Source of the DNA: Paenibacillus melissococcoides
Lineage (GTDB): Bacteria > Bacillota > Bacilli > Paenibacillales > Paenibacillaceae
Reading direction: 5' to 3'
DNA length: 64,000 bases
Assembly: GCA_944800085.1 (NCBI GenBank)
Contig: CALYLO010000003.1
Coordinates: 372,001-436,000, forward strand
Part shown: positions 46,466 to 56,555 of the stretch, piece after piece
How positions within the stretch are numbered: position 1 is the stretch's first letter
How the letters are laid out: each line of letters starts with the position of its first letter
Program-made: the position numbers and the translations under genes
Notes under the pieces: model-generated
Database searches by the model: none
Told to the model about the DNA's origin: nothing
What the model saw: only the letters and a program-made list of their open reading frames with translations

Positions 46466-48079
46466 ATGACAATCTGGAGACGCCTCCTGTCGGGAACGAT
46501 GGCGGCGCTGCTGTTCGGGGGCGGATTGGCGGCGCCTGCGCAGGCAACGGCGAACGACATTGCGATTTATCTCGATCAGAAGAGGCTGGTCACGGACGTG
46601 GCGCCTTATCTGGTGCCGGGGAAGAACGTAACGATGCTTCCGTTCCGGGCCGTCGGGGAAGCGGTCGGTGCGACGGTAGGCTGGGACAAGAGCAAGCAGG
46701 AAGTGGAGTTCCGCAAGGATGACACCGTCATCCAGCTCACGATTGGCAGCGATACGGCGCTCGTCAACGGGGAGAAGGTGGAACTGGACGCGGGAGCGCA
46801 GATGCGGGACAGCCGGACGATGGTGCCGCTGCGCTTCATCGGGGAGAACACGGGCCTGACCGTCAATTGGAATCAGCAGGAGCGAAGGGTGAACCTGTTT
46901 ACGGGCGAGGCAGGCTCACAAGGAAATACAGGTTCGCAAGGCAATGCTGGAGCGGAAGAAGAAATACATACCGAGGGCTTGAGAGGCACTTGGATTTCCA
47001 CCGTATATAACATTGACTGGCCGGCCGATCCCCGCAAAGGGGCGAACCCGGAGCAGCAGAAGAAGCAATATTCCGATATGCTAGACAAGCTTCAGGGTAT
47101 GGGGTTAAACGCGGTCTTCGTTCAGGTGAGACCGACATCGGACGCCTTCTTCCCTTCGAAGCTTCTTCCGTGGTCGGAATGGCTGACGGGCAAGCAGGGG
47201 CAGGATCCGGGCTATGATCCGCTCGCTTATATGATCGAGGAGACGCACCGGCGGGGAATGGAGTTCCATGCCTGGTTCAATCCGTTCCGGATCAGCGTCC
47301 AGGGAGACATCGCCAAGCTGGCCGCCGATCACCCGGCGAAGCAGCATCCGGATTGGGTCGTCAAGCATGGCGGCAAGCTGATGTATGATCCGGGCGTGCC
47401 GGAAGCGCGTCAGTTCATTATCGATACGATTATGGAAGTGGTGAACGGATACGATATCGACGGGGTCCATCTGGATGATTACTTCTATCCGTACGGACAG
47501 GATGCCGAGCCTTTCCTTGACGACGCTTCCTATAAAGCGTATAACAAAGTATTCAACAACAAAGGCGATTGGCGGCGCAACAATGTCAATCAATTCATTC
47601 AACAATTGAATGAGGAGATTAAGGCGAGCAAGGCGAAAATCCGCTTCGGGGTCAGCCCGTTCGGGGTATGGCGCAACTCGACGCTCGATCCGACGGGCTC
47701 GTTAACCACGGCGGGCTACAACAGCTACGACGATCTGTACGCCGATGTGCGCACCTGGATCAAGAACGGCTGGATCGATTACATCGCTCCGCAAGTCTAT
47801 TGGCATATCGGCTACAAAGCGGCTTCTTATGATACGCTCGTCGACTGGTGGGTAAAGGAGACGGCAGGCACCGGCGTCGATCTGTATATCGGGCATGCCG
47901 CCTACAAGCTGGCGGACGCGAAGGAAAAGGATTGGTCCAGCGCCGACGTGCTTATCCGCCAACTGGACTACAACAAGCAATATGACAGCGTGGCCGGCAG
48001 CATTTTCTTCAGCGCCAAGGATTTGCTGAACAACACGAAGGATGTGGCTGCGCGGCTGAAGCAATATTATGAGCAATAA
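46466..48079 (+). CDS. Secreted GH10-like glycosidase with copper-amine-oxidase-N domain
   Basis: The 537-aa protein has a signal peptide (1-28) and a copper amine oxidase N-like domain (about 30-145; TMLPFRAVGEAVGATVGWD and TMVPLRFIGENTGLTVNWN). A Gly/Asn linker and a YngK/GHL10-type TIM barrel follow (GTWISTVYNIDWP, GMEFHAWFNPFRI, IDGVHLDDYFYP, KIRFGVSPFGVWRN). Acidic residues in HLDDYFYP are likely catalytic. It probably acts on cell-wall or extracellular glycans. Confidence 0.88.
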   Translation: MTIWRRLLSGTMAALLFGGGLAAPAQATANDIAIYLDQKRLVTDVAPYLVPGKNVTMLPFRAVGEAVGATVGWDKSKQEVEFRKDDTVIQLTIGSDTALVNGEKVELDAGAQMRDSRTMVPLRFIGENTGLTVNWNQQERRVNLFTGEAGSQGNTGSQGNAGAEEEIHTEGLRGTWISTVYNIDWPADPRKGANPEQQKKQYSDMLDKLQGMGLNAVFVQVRPTSDAFFPSKLLPWSEWLTGKQGQDPGYDPLAYMIEETHRRGMEFHAWFNPFRISVQGDIAKLAADHPAKQHPDWVVKHGGKLMYDPGVPEARQFIIDTIMEVVNGYDIDGVHLDDYFYPYGQDAEPFLDDASYKAYNKVFNNKGDWRRNNVNQFIQQLNEEIKASKAKIRFGVSPFGVWRNSTLDPTGSLTTAGYNSYDDLYADVRTWIKNGWIDYIAPQVYWHIGYKAASYDTLVDWWVKETAGTGVDLYIGHAAYKLADAKEKDWSSADVLIRQLDYNKQYDSVAGSIFFSAKDLLNNTKDVAARLKQYYEQ

Positions 48080-48176
48080 CAACACCGCACTTATATAACC
48101 CATCATATCCGCCCTCTTCCGCGCATACATAACAGTAATACGATCCGCGTATGCGCCGGAAGGGGGTATTCCCTCT

Positions 48177-49154
48177 ATGAAAATCAATGCTGTTTTTGAA
48201 GGCGGCGGCGTCAAAGGCATTTCGTTGGCCGGAGCGGTGCAGGCCGCCGAGAACTACGGGTTTTCCTTCCATCGCGTGGCCGGAACTTCTTCGGGTTCCG
48301 TCGTGGCCGCGCTCATCGCTGCAGGCTACTCGGCGGAAGAGATGCGCCAGTTCATGATGGAGATGCCATTCTCCTCCTTCTTGCAGCGCGCTCCGATTTT
48401 TCAAATCAAATGGATTGGACCGGCCATGCGGCTGCTGCTGAAAAAAGGCTTGTATTCCGGAGAACGGCTTGAATACTGGATCCATCAGCGGCTGCTGGAA
48501 AAAGGGGTCCGCACCTTCGGGGACATCAAGCCCGGCCGGCTGCGCATCATCGCCTCGGATATTTCCAACGGCCGGCTGCTCGTGCTTCCCGACGATATGA
48601 AGCAGTACGGAATCGATCCGAACCGGTTTCTCGTCAGCCGAGCCGTGCGGATGAGCACCAGCATTCCGTATTTTTTTGATCCCGTCATCATCCGCCAATC
48701 CTTCCAATCGGCCGTCCGCAAAAACAAGCCATTCAACAAACAGTTCTCGTATATCGTCGATGGAGGCTTATTGAGCAATTTTCCGCTATGGCTGTTCGAT
48801 GAGGACGCGGCGGGCGGGGGCAATAACTGCATTCCGACGATCGGATTCCAGATGGTAGGGAAGAAGGAGAATCACCCGCACCGGATCGGCGGCCTGCTGT
48901 CGATGCTGCAAGCGATTTTCGGCACGATGATGTCCGCTCATGATCAGCGGTATATCGAGAAGCACAACCAGTACCGGACCATCAAAATTCCGACGCTTGG
49001 CATCGGCACGACCGATTTCGCTCTCACGCTGGAGCAGAGCATGGCGTTGTTCGCCTCCGGGCTGGAAGCGGGCATCGAGTTCTTTAAAGACTGGGATTTC
49101 GGAAAGTATAAAGAGATGTTCAAAGCTTTTCATAGCCAGGTTCATAAAATATAG
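48177..49154 (+). CDS. Patatin-like phospholipase
   Basis: The 325-aa protein has the oxyanion loop GGGVKG (9-14), the nucleophile elbow GTSSG (Ser38) and the dyad DGG (Asp195). No export signal is present. The family hydrolyses acyl esters of membrane lipids. The ATG follows GGAAGGGGGT. Nothing in the neighbourhood specifies a substrate. Confidence 0.9.
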   Translation: MKINAVFEGGGVKGISLAGAVQAAENYGFSFHRVAGTSSGSVVAALIAAGYSAEEMRQFMMEMPFSSFLQRAPIFQIKWIGPAMRLLLKKGLYSGERLEYWIHQRLLEKGVRTFGDIKPGRLRIIASDISNGRLLVLPDDMKQYGIDPNRFLVSRAVRMSTSIPYFFDPVIIRQSFQSAVRKNKPFNKQFSYIVDGGLLSNFPLWLFDEDAAGGGNNCIPTIGFQMVGKKENHPHRIGGLLSMLQAIFGTMMSAHDQRYIEKHNQYRTIKIPTLGIGTTDFALTLEQSMALFASGLEAGIEFFKDWDFGKYKEMFKAFHSQVHKI

Positions 49155-49258
49155 ACAAATAGCGCTCCGCGGTTTATGCGGAAACGCTATTTCGGGCAGG
49201 TCTTGAATTCGTGGAAGAAGCGAACGGGCGTAAGACAGGTTATTGATAAATGGACGCG

Positions 49259-50515
49259 TTACGGGAAAGAGATGCCATCGCTGCCGGGATCTGCCGGTGA
49301 TTCCTCCGGCACGGGATCGGTTTTCAACGACACGGTATTTTGCGAGCCGTTCCAGTAGATCTCGATGCTATACATTTGGCACAGCTCCCGCAGCGGAATC
49401 AATATCTCCCCGTCCTCTAATAGAGGCTGTTTTTTTTTAAAATTGACATTTTTGCCGTTGATCTGGACATAAACCTCATTCTTCTTTTTTTTCTTCGCAT
49501 ACCCGCCATCGCTAAGCAGCTTGATTAGCTCCTCGGGCGTCTGCTTGGTCGTTCCCGCATTGAAGCGGAAGGCGTTGCGATCTTCCCGGCCGGTCATTCC
49601 CGGTTTGATGGTGAAGGAGAGCTCAATGTTCAGCGTTTTAAGTACACGTAGCACATCTTGGTTATAAGCTCCGTATGGGAAGGCGACGATGCTGCGCGTG
49701 TTGCCCAGCTCTTCCCGGAGCCGCTTCTCGGCAGTGGCCAGGTCTCTGGTAATGCGGCCGATATATTCCTCGTCGGTCTCGACTCGATCCCGGTCCTTCA
49801 AGTACAGATGGCGGCTCAGCATCGGTTTCTCCTTGCCTTTGGCGTTGATCGGTCCTTGGCGATGGGAGTTGTATGTATGACTATAGAAGCTCATGCCGGC
49901 TTTTTTCATTTCTCGCATCTGATCCCACGTCAGCTTCGGCTTGCCGGTCTGGTTGTCTATGCTGGCGACAATGACGAAGTTCGTGGCGGTGTAGCCGAAT
50001 TTCTGCAATATCGGAAAGGCGTGCGTATAGAACGTCTCGTAGCCGTCATCGAAGGTAAGCAGCACGGCATTATCCGGAATCGCGGACCCTGCCGTCATAA
50101 AGTCAATATATTCACCCATGCTGATGACGTGAAATCCCCGTTCCTTAAGCAGCTTCATCTGCTCCTCGAATTGGTCGACGGGCAGCAGGTGAGGCTTCTT
50201 CTTATCCGGTTGGTCGACGAGCTGATGGTACATCAATACGGCAACCTGGTTCGAATAGTAGACGGAAGATGACGCCGGCGGGGAATATTCCTCGATTGAC
50301 ATCCCCAATTCCTTCCAGATCTGATCGGAGGATGCCCGGACCATCAGAGTTCCTTCGTCCACGACAACAGAGACGGGCTTCTCCAGCTTCTGTCCATTTA
50401 TCATAAACGCAACCTCCTTCACGCTTCGGTTCAGGCCGCAGCCTTGCAGCACCACGAATAAAGATAGAAGCGCAAGCGCGATTTTTACAGGGTATAATAA
50501 GCGGGCTTTCATCAA
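49259..50515 (-). CDS. Lipoprotein polysaccharide deacetylase with split copper-amine-oxidase-type domain
   Basis: The 418-aa lipoprotein (lipobox VVLQGC, Cys26) has a NodB/IcaB-like deacetylase domain with VLLTFDDGYETF, FYSHTYNSH and IVAFPYGAYN. Stretches resembling copper amine oxidase N repeats flank it at both ends (VAFMINGQKLEKPVSV and ILIPLRELCQMYSIEIYWN). It likely deacetylates a surface polysaccharide or peptidoglycan. It has its own ribosome site and no obvious operon partner. Confidence 0.88.
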   Translation of the reverse strand: MMKARLLYPVKIALALLSLFVVLQGCGLNRSVKEVAFMINGQKLEKPVSVVVDEGTLMVRASSDQIWKELGMSIEEYSPPASSSVYYSNQVAVLMYHQLVDQPDKKKPHLLPVDQFEEQMKLLKERGFHVISMGEYIDFMTAGSAIPDNAVLLTFDDGYETFYTHAFPILQKFGYTATNFVIVASIDNQTGKPKLTWDQMREMKKAGMSFYSHTYNSHRQGPINAKGKEKPMLSRHLYLKDRDRVETDEEYIGRITRDLATAEKRLREELGNTRSIVAFPYGAYNQDVLRVLKTLNIELSFTIKPGMTGREDRNAFRFNAGTTKQTPEELIKLLSDGGYAKKKKKNEVYVQINGKNVNFKKKQPLLEDGEILIPLRELCQMYSIEIYWNGSQNTVSLKTDPVPEESPADPGSDGISFP

Positions 50516-50662
50516 TAAATCCTCCTTTGTTCATCTCATAACGAGATTGTAGATGGAGGATCTTAATGATCTTGTTAGTCAAAGCTTAACGAATGCTTAT
50601 CGATCGCGAAATATTTACCATCTTCCTTAAAGATCCCTTAATAAAGGACCAAATAAGGAACC

Positions 50663-50697
50663 AAAAAACTCCGCCCCGCATCAGATCGGGACGGAGT
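50663..50697 (-). terminator. Terminator of acyltransferase gene
   Basis: On the minus strand an 11-bp stem with one mismatch (ACTCCGTCCCG/CGGGGCGGAGT) with an 8-base loop is followed by TTTTTT. It lies just past the stop at 50706. Confidence 0.85.
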
Positions 50698-50705
50698 ATT
50701 CAGGG

Positions 50706-51866
50706 TCAGCCGCTCGCGGCGACTCCCTGTCCTGGCTTGCTCTTTTTCCGTGGAGGCGTGCTCCCGAAGATAACCCAGGATTGGGGCACGAAGCGCACCG
50801 TCAGGGAGACCGTAATCCAGGACAAGATAAGCGCCGACAAGAATCCGCCGGCATACCACATATGCAAGAGCGGCGATTTCGATGTATGCGGCGGGAAGTT
50901 GCGATAGACGAATAAAAAGAACGGATGAATCAAATAAATGCCGAATGAGATTTCCCCGAGACGATGCATTCCGTTAACGAGCCACGGCCAAGCATGACGC
51001 CGAAGCAGAAACGCGATCTGAAATGCCATAATCGCGAAAGTATAGGTATGAACATTCCACATCAATTCATACAAGAGCGAATTATAGTTGGCGCCGTACA
51101 ACCGAGTCGTGTGCCAGATGTACACATGTCCGAGTCCGGCGCATAACCCGACCGTCCACAAGGCGATCCAGGACATGATCCGCGGCGCGGTCGCATTTTC
51201 CCGGCTGATGATGAGCCAGCTCTTCAGCTTCGGATAGTAGATGCCCAGGAAGGCGCCCAACATGAAGTAGGACATATACGCGAGCGACCAGCTCCCTTTG
51301 TTCGGCACCTGAAGCGCGTATTTATTAAGCAGGATGAAGCCCCATTGTATGGCCAGTCCGATGGGAATGCTCCACTTGACGATAGACGGCTTCCGCTTGA
51401 ACAGCCACAGGCAAATCGGGAACAGCAGATAGAATTGGATGCTGATGAAGACGAAGTATAGATGCGTATACGCCTTGCCTGTTGCCAACTGACTGAAAAA
51501 TTTGATAAGCGTCTCGTCCAGGGCACGATCCCGGTAATGAGTAAAATGCAAGATGACGAAGTAAAATACCGAAAATAAACAATACGGAATGATAATGTAC
51601 TTCAGCCGTTTTTTGTAGAAATTGCCGATAAGCTGCGAGTCCAAAGGCCTCGAAAAGTAATTGTAGAACAGCACGAAGCTGCTCAGAAATAAAAATGTCG
51701 GTGTCCCAATCTTCATAAATATATTCATGAAGCTGTACATCCAGTAAAAGTTGGAATCCTTCATCTGCAGCGTCGCAAATGACGTCGAGTGGACGGACAG
51801 GACTCCGATGATCGCCATCGCGCGTACTAGCTGCACCTCGGACAGCTTTTCACGTCCGGTTGCCAT
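50706..51866 (-). CDS. Membrane acyltransferase (acyltransferase_3 family)
   Basis: The 386-aa protein has about ten TM helices and the family hallmarks QLVRAMAIIGVLSVHSTSF (catalytic His), GTPTFLFLSSFVLFY and a C-terminal GEISFGIYLIHPFFLF. Such enzymes O-acetylate or succinylate surface sugars. ATG 51866 is chosen because GGGAGGT lies 8 bases upstream. The neighbouring deacetylase suggests surface-glycan editing (inference). Confidence 0.88.
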   Translation of the reverse strand: MATGREKLSEVQLVRAMAIIGVLSVHSTSFATLQMKDSNFYWMYSFMNIFMKIGTPTFLFLSSFVLFYNYFSRPLDSQLIGNFYKKRLKYIIIPYCLFSVFYFVILHFTHYRDRALDETLIKFFSQLATGKAYTHLYFVFISIQFYLLFPICLWLFKRKPSIVKWSIPIGLAIQWGFILLNKYALQVPNKGSWSLAYMSYFMLGAFLGIYYPKLKSWLIISRENATAPRIMSWIALWTVGLCAGLGHVYIWHTTRLYGANYNSLLYELMWNVHTYTFAIMAFQIAFLLRRHAWPWLVNGMHRLGEISFGIYLIHPFFLFVYRNFPPHTSKSPLLHMWYAGGFLSALILSWITVSLTVRFVPQSWVIFGSTPPRKKSKPGQGVAASG

Positions 51867-52025
51867 GATGTCATACCTCCCATGCGAAATATCTATAAGA
51901 AGATGTTCAAGCAGGCCCATAAATCAGGTTCTCTGGAACATTCCCTATCAACGATTATAAAATATGTATCTTATGAAAACGGATCGGAAATCCTTATTAT
52001 CTTCTTAAGAGAAGGCGCCGGCGGG

Positions 52026-53255
52026 TCAGGCGCATGGGAAGCGAGTCGTAAATGTCGTCTTGTTGCGATCGCTTGTAGCCGAGATCTTCCCGCCGTGAAC
52101 CTCGATAATGCTCTTCGTAATCGCCAATCCCAAGCCGGTTCCGCCGGTCTCCTTGGAGCGGGACTGCTCCGCCCGATAGAAGCGGTCGAAAATATACGGC
52201 AGATCCCTCTCCGAAATCGGCTCGCCGTAATTGGTCACCTTCACATAGATCTGCTCCTCTTCTTTGCCGAGCTCGATATCGACATACTTGCCGGCCTTCC
52301 CGTACTGGATCGCATTCGAGATCAGATTCTCATAGGATCGGACGAGGCGGTCTCCATCCGCCATAATGTACAGCGGCTCGGAAGGGGCGTTGATGCGGCA
52401 CATCATGCCGGCTTTCTCAAGACTCGGCACGAATTCCTCCGCCAGCTGCCGGATGAAGTTGGTCATGTCCAGCTCGGTCAATTCGAGAGGAAGTCCGTTG
52501 TTGATGCGCGTGAATTCGAACAGATCGTCGATCAAATACTTCAAGCTTACTGCTTTCTCATAGGCGATATTGACATAGTACCGCAGCTCGACTTCATCGT
52601 GATACCTATCGTTTTCGATCAGCTCAAGGAAGCCGAGAATCGATGTCAGCGGGGTGCGCAGGTCATGCGAGACGCCCGTAATCAGGTCGTTCTTCGTCTT
52701 CTCGGCATTGCGCTCTTCCTGGATCGAGTGGTACAGTTGGGCGCTCATATGATTGATGCTCTCGGCCACCAGACCGAGATCGTTCGCAGGCTTGACCGGA
52801 ATGACGTGCTCGAATTGCCCCTTGGCGATCTCCTGCAGTCCGAACGTAATTTCTTGCAAATAGCTGTTCAATTCTTCAGACAACGCGTTGATCCGATAGG
52901 CGATCGATCCGATTTCATCCGACGACTTGACCGGAATGACATAATCGAATTGTCCCTTGGCAATCTCCTGAAGCCCATCTGTAATCTCGTTCAGATAACG
53001 GATGATGGGACGGCTGAACAGAAAATAAAACAAGATAAACGACACGATACCGGTCACGATCATAATCGGCTTGGAGCCGATATTGTTCACCGCCCAGATG
53101 AGCAGTCCGTTGTAGGGCGGCTCTAACAGCAAGTACCCGGCCAGCAAGCGGCCAAGCAGCATGATGAATGCGGTTAGGCTCACGCTTCCCAGGAACACGA
53201 GCAGGAACTTCCAGCGGACGGTACGGATGAGGTTGGCGCTTTTCGGTTTTGCCAT
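52026..53255 (-). CDS. Sensor histidine kinase with duplicated HAMP-like segment
   Basis: The 409-aa kinase has two TM helices (16-38, 63-81) and a short external loop. Two near-identical HAMP-like copies follow (about 82-133 and 134-178, sharing GLQEIAKGQF and VIPVK). The kinase core has His197 in VSHDLRTPL, an N-box ENLISNAIQYG and G-boxes GTGLGLAI. ATG 53255 fits AGGAG 8 bases upstream. It lies 27 bases after its response regulator gene. Confidence 0.92.
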   Translation of the reverse strand: MAKPKSANLIRTVRWKFLLVFLGSVSLTAFIMLLGRLLAGYLLLEPPYNGLLIWAVNNIGSKPIMIVTGIVSFILFYFLFSRPIIRYLNEITDGLQEIAKGQFDYVIPVKSSDEIGSIAYRINALSEELNSYLQEITFGLQEIAKGQFEHVIPVKPANDLGLVAESINHMSAQLYHSIQEERNAEKTKNDLITGVSHDLRTPLTSILGFLELIENDRYHDEVELRYYVNIAYEKAVSLKYLIDDLFEFTRINNGLPLELTELDMTNFIRQLAEEFVPSLEKAGMMCRINAPSEPLYIMADGDRLVRSYENLISNAIQYGKAGKYVDIELGKEEEQIYVKVTNYGEPISERDLPYIFDRFYRAEQSRSKETGGTGLGLAITKSIIEVHGGKISATSDRNKTTFTTRFPCA

Positions 53256-53282
53256 GCATGACACTCCTATCGCATCCGAATT

Positions 53283-53981
53283 TTACAGGGACTCCATCTT
53301 ATAGCCAATGCCCCATACGGTTTTAATGAATCTCGGATTTTGGCTGTCTTTTTCGATTTTCTCGCGAATTTTACGAATATGGACCATGACGGTGTTTTTG
53401 GATTCCATGAACGGTTCGTTCCATACTTCCTGATATATCTTCTCCATGCTCAATACGATCCCCCGATTCACCGCCAGCAGCTTCAGAATCGCGAATTCGC
53501 GCGGAGTCAGCTTCACGGGCACATCATCGACGGTCACCGAGTGCGTCGCAAAATTAATGACGAGATCGTCGATCTGGATCTCATTCTCATCCGCCGGGCG
53601 CGCCGTATTGAACTGCTTGTAGCGGCGGAGCTGGGACTTGACTCGGGCAATGAGGACGAGCGGGTTGAACGGCTTGGTGACGTAATCGTCCGCTCCGATG
53701 CTGAGGCCTGCGATTTTGTCGATATCCTGGCTCTTGGCCGACAGCATAATAATCGGGGTATTGTTCTGCTCCCTTATTTTCATGCAGGCCTGAATCCCGT
53801 CCATCTTCGGCATCATGACATCCAATATAATCAGATCGACCTTATGGTTCTGAAGCAATTCGAGCGCGGCCAGGCCGTTTGGCGCTTTCAGCAGCTCATA
53901 CCCTTCGTTTTTCAAATAGATTTCCATAAGCTCAATAATTTCTTTTTCATCGTCTACCAATAGAATGGTCTCTTTCGGCAT
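53283..53981 (-). CDS. OmpR/PhoB-family response regulator
   Basis: The 232-aa protein has a receiver domain with the phospho-acceptor Asp54 in LIILDVMMPKMDG, acidic D10/D11 and Lys105-type KPF, and a winged-helix effector (VKLTPREFAILKLLAVNRG). The downstream neighbour is its partner kinase. ATG 53981 follows AAAGGAG. Candidate targets are the nearby envelope genes, but no binding sites were recognised. Confidence 0.93.
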   Translation of the reverse strand: MPKETILLVDDEKEIIELMEIYLKNEGYELLKAPNGLAALELLQNHKVDLIILDVMMPKMDGIQACMKIREQNNTPIIMLSAKSQDIDKIAGLSIGADDYVTKPFNPLVLIARVKSQLRRYKQFNTARPADENEIQIDDLVINFATHSVTVDDVPVKLTPREFAILKLLAVNRGIVLSMEKIYQEVWNEPFMESKNTVMVHIRKIREKIEKDSQNPRFIKTVWGIGYKMESL

Positions 53982-54060
53982 CAGACTGACTCCTTTGCAG
54001 TGTAGGTACGATTGTGGGCTGTGACACGTCCCGCTGGCGGCGAAGCGGCGGGACATGCTT

Positions 54061-54096
54061 CAAGACGCCCCGGGCATACCGCCCGGCAGCGTCTTG
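54061..54096. other. Strong hairpin between response regulator and leftward gene
   Basis: CAAGACGC...CCGGGC pairs with GCCCGG...GCGTCTTG with minor mismatches. There is no U-tract on either strand. It may act as a weak terminator of the gene ending at 54164. Confidence 0.4.
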
Positions 54097-54163
54097 ATCG
54101 CGCCAATCCACCGAATTTTATTCTCTCTATATAGGATGCGCGTAACTGCGCAAGAACGCAACC

Positions 54164-55921
54164 CTATTCTTTGGCTTCCGGTATCGGCAGGAAGAGCATG
54201 TGAATCGGAAGGTTGCTTCCGGAGGCCAGGACGAAGGTCAGACGAACCGTCTCCTCCCGATCGCCTGTCCGGTGCAGAATGCCGACTTCTTCCGGACTGG
54301 TAAGGATGCTTCCGTCCACCATATTGACGACTTTGCCGTTCACGAGGAAGGCGCCTGCATAATGTCCGCCGCGCGCGTTCAGCCCGACAACGGTGTGCGG
54401 GGCAACCTGGAGCTCCATATCATAGAGTACCCCGGTGTTCCCGATATTGGTCTCCTCCAGGCCGGTGACGCGATCGGAGCCGGTTACGAACGTATCGAGA
54501 TCGTTGTCTCCGATAATCATCCGCTGCGGCTTGGCGCCAAGCACCTGATTGACGTGGAACGTGCGGTTCCCTTCGGGGAAGGTTCCGCGCACATGCTTGC
54601 CGTCCCGAGCCAGCTTGGGAAGCTCCGGCAGCGCTTCGATCGGATCCTTGTCCGGATCCAGGATGACAACCGAGAATTCAAGTTCCTGGTCCGTATGAAT
54701 TTCGGAATAGGATGTCATCGTCAGTCCGCCCTTCATCGGAGATTTGCTGATCTCGGGCAGGACTACGACCGTCTCGCCGACCGGCACCTTCATCGTCCGG
54801 ATCGGTTCGGACTTGGCGAGAGAGTCCAGGAACCGCGACACAGCGGTTTTTCCGCTGGTCGATACATACTTGGTCGGACCGCCCATCCCGAAGGCGTTGA
54901 GCGTGACATTGGCATCGGATGTGCCATGATTCGTCGCCAGCAAGTATACGGATATATCTTGCTGCGAGCGGTTCTGATTGTGAATGTTAATCCGGAAGCT
55001 TCCCGAGAGCGTATCCTGGTAACCGATGCCTTCCTCCCCATACAGATGCTCGGGGCTATTGCTGCGGACGAAGGTCATTGGACTGGTCGTCGTCGTATAA
55101 GTGACCGCATCATAGACAAGCACGTCGTTGCGGTCAACCGGAAATTTGCTTCCGGGTTCAGCGTAGAGAAGCCCGTGCTCCGTCGGTGTATACAGGGACT
55201 CATTGGTTACGGTAATCTTCTGAGTTATCGTATCGCTCTTGCCGTGCTCGTTCTCGACCCGAAGCGTCACTTCATGCTCCCCGGGTTCGAAGAAGGCGGG
55301 CGCTTTGCCTGTCCAGGTTCGCTTCACGATCTCGCTGTGCTCGTCCTCGCTCAAATCCTCATACCGGATATTTTCGCCCATTCGATAGACGGACTTGTCC
55401 GTTTTGAAATTGGCGGCCGGAGGGGAGGGCTCGGCGATGATTTCTTTCCAGGCCAGCGTATATTTCGAGCCGGATACCTTCAATTGGCTCTCCGTGATGT
55501 CGGCCCATGTGCGAAGCGGCACCATCAGGCTGCCTTTCTGGCTGAAAATCTCTCCTGCCGCTTCCACTTCGTTTCCGTTTACGCTAATCGTTGTCGCGCC
55601 CGCTTTGAAGCGAAGCGTCAGCTCTTCTTTGCTGGCTACCGTTTCCTTGGTATCGGCATCGTAGGTTACCGAGAATCCATAGAGGAGCGCGACGCTCTTC
55701 AGCGGAATATAAGCCAGATTGTCCTTGTCGACAACGGGCTGATCGGCGATGAGCTCTTGACCATTATGAGACATATTGGCTTTCTCGGCTGTTAAAGCAA
55801 GCATATGGCTTGCTTCGGCGGCTTGTGCGGCGGCGAATGGAAATAATAGCTGCCAAGCCAGAACCGTACTGAATACGATAAGTTTCACACTACCTGATTT
55901 GTTGCGTTTCATCAAGAACAC
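54164..55921 (-). CDS. Secreted copper-amine-oxidase-N-domain and PKD-like protein (paralogue)
   Basis: The 585-aa protein has a signal peptide (1-35), a copper amine oxidase N-like domain (about 40-165), one PKD-like module (FFEPGEHEVTLRVENEHG) and a long beta-rich C-terminal region. It aligns throughout with the 712-aa protein at 29097-31235 (for example YxMGExIRYEDLS and KHVRGTF versus KHIRGTF). It lacks the acidic linker and one module of that protein. A minus-strand TTGTAC-17-AATTAT pair near 55970-56000 may be its promoter. Confidence 0.85.
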   Translation of the reverse strand: MFLMKRNKSGSVKLIVFSTVLAWQLLFPFAAAQAAEASHMLALTAEKANMSHNGQELIADQPVVDKDNLAYIPLKSVALLYGFSVTYDADTKETVASKEELTLRFKAGATTISVNGNEVEAAGEIFSQKGSLMVPLRTWADITESQLKVSGSKYTLAWKEIIAEPSPPAANFKTDKSVYRMGENIRYEDLSEDEHSEIVKRTWTGKAPAFFEPGEHEVTLRVENEHGKSDTITQKITVTNESLYTPTEHGLLYAEPGSKFPVDRNDVLVYDAVTYTTTTSPMTFVRSNSPEHLYGEEGIGYQDTLSGSFRINIHNQNRSQQDISVYLLATNHGTSDANVTLNAFGMGGPTKYVSTSGKTAVSRFLDSLAKSEPIRTMKVPVGETVVVLPEISKSPMKGGLTMTSYSEIHTDQELEFSVVILDPDKDPIEALPELPKLARDGKHVRGTFPEGNRTFHVNQVLGAKPQRMIIGDNDLDTFVTGSDRVTGLEETNIGNTGVLYDMELQVAPHTVVGLNARGGHYAGAFLVNGKVVNMVDGSILTSPEEVGILHRTGDREETVRLTFVLASGSNLPIHMLFLPIPEAKE

Positions 55922-56156
55922 TCCTTCTCTCTTAGGGGGTAAAATGCGTGTCGGATAATTGTTAAATAATTATTCCAGAGCCTTTTACGTACAATTAAGG
56001 AAAAAAGTTGCGCATCCAACTGACGCTTGTGCGCGAAGGAGGGGAGCCGTGCGGAATGGAGAAAAAGAAGCGTTACGGTCTGATTGTACAGGGAGACGAT
56101 TGGCAATGCATCAATTCGACACATTATTTTATGGAATATTAATGAAATGTTAAGAA

Positions 56157-56188
56157 ATAAAAAAGGAAGCGCCATGGCGAGCGCTTCC
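56157..56188 (-). terminator. Terminator of the YqhP-like gene
   Basis: On the minus strand GGAAGCGC pairs with GCGCTTCC around an 8-base loop and is followed by TTTTTTATT. It lies just past the stop at 56195. Confidence 0.8.
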
Positions 56189-56194
56189 GTTCCG

Positions 56195-56506
56195 CTACTT
56201 CGTATTCTTCTTGTTATCCTTCGGCTTGCTTCCTTCAATGACCCGCAGGTTGGCCTGCGACCGGGGCCGGATCCGCTTAGGCTGCCGGTTCGCGTTGCCC
56301 TTCGCCTTGGCTTCCGTTTGGGCCGACTTCTTGATTTTGGGGGCGGCTGATTTCTTCGGTCCCAGCTTATAGAGTAGGAATACCGCTGCAATCAGCACGG
56401 CGGGAATGAGCAACGATGCGATCCCTCTTTGCAGGGCAGAGTACAATACGCCGAGCCCGGCCAACGCCAGGATTACAGCCAGAGCCCATCTTGGAAATGC
56501 GCCCAT
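56195..56506 (-). CDS. Small membrane protein with basic tail (YqhP position)
   Basis: The 103-aa protein has two TM helices (about 7-25 and 30-47) and a Lys/Arg-rich tail. The start at 56506 follows GAAAGGAA. It lies directly downstream of the yqhQ gene, where B. subtilis has yqhP, but sequence evidence for that name is weak. The tail may bind RNA or acidic lipids (inference). Confidence 0.65.
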   Translation of the reverse strand: MGAFPRWALAVILALAGLGVLYSALQRGIASLLIPAVLIAAVFLLYKLGPKKSAAPKIKKSAQTEAKAKGNANRQPKRIRPRSQANLRVIEGSKPKDNKKNTK

Positions 56507-56555
56507 ATTATCATTCCTTTCGCCTGTTGTCTTCTTCCGCAGAAGCCGATGCTGC

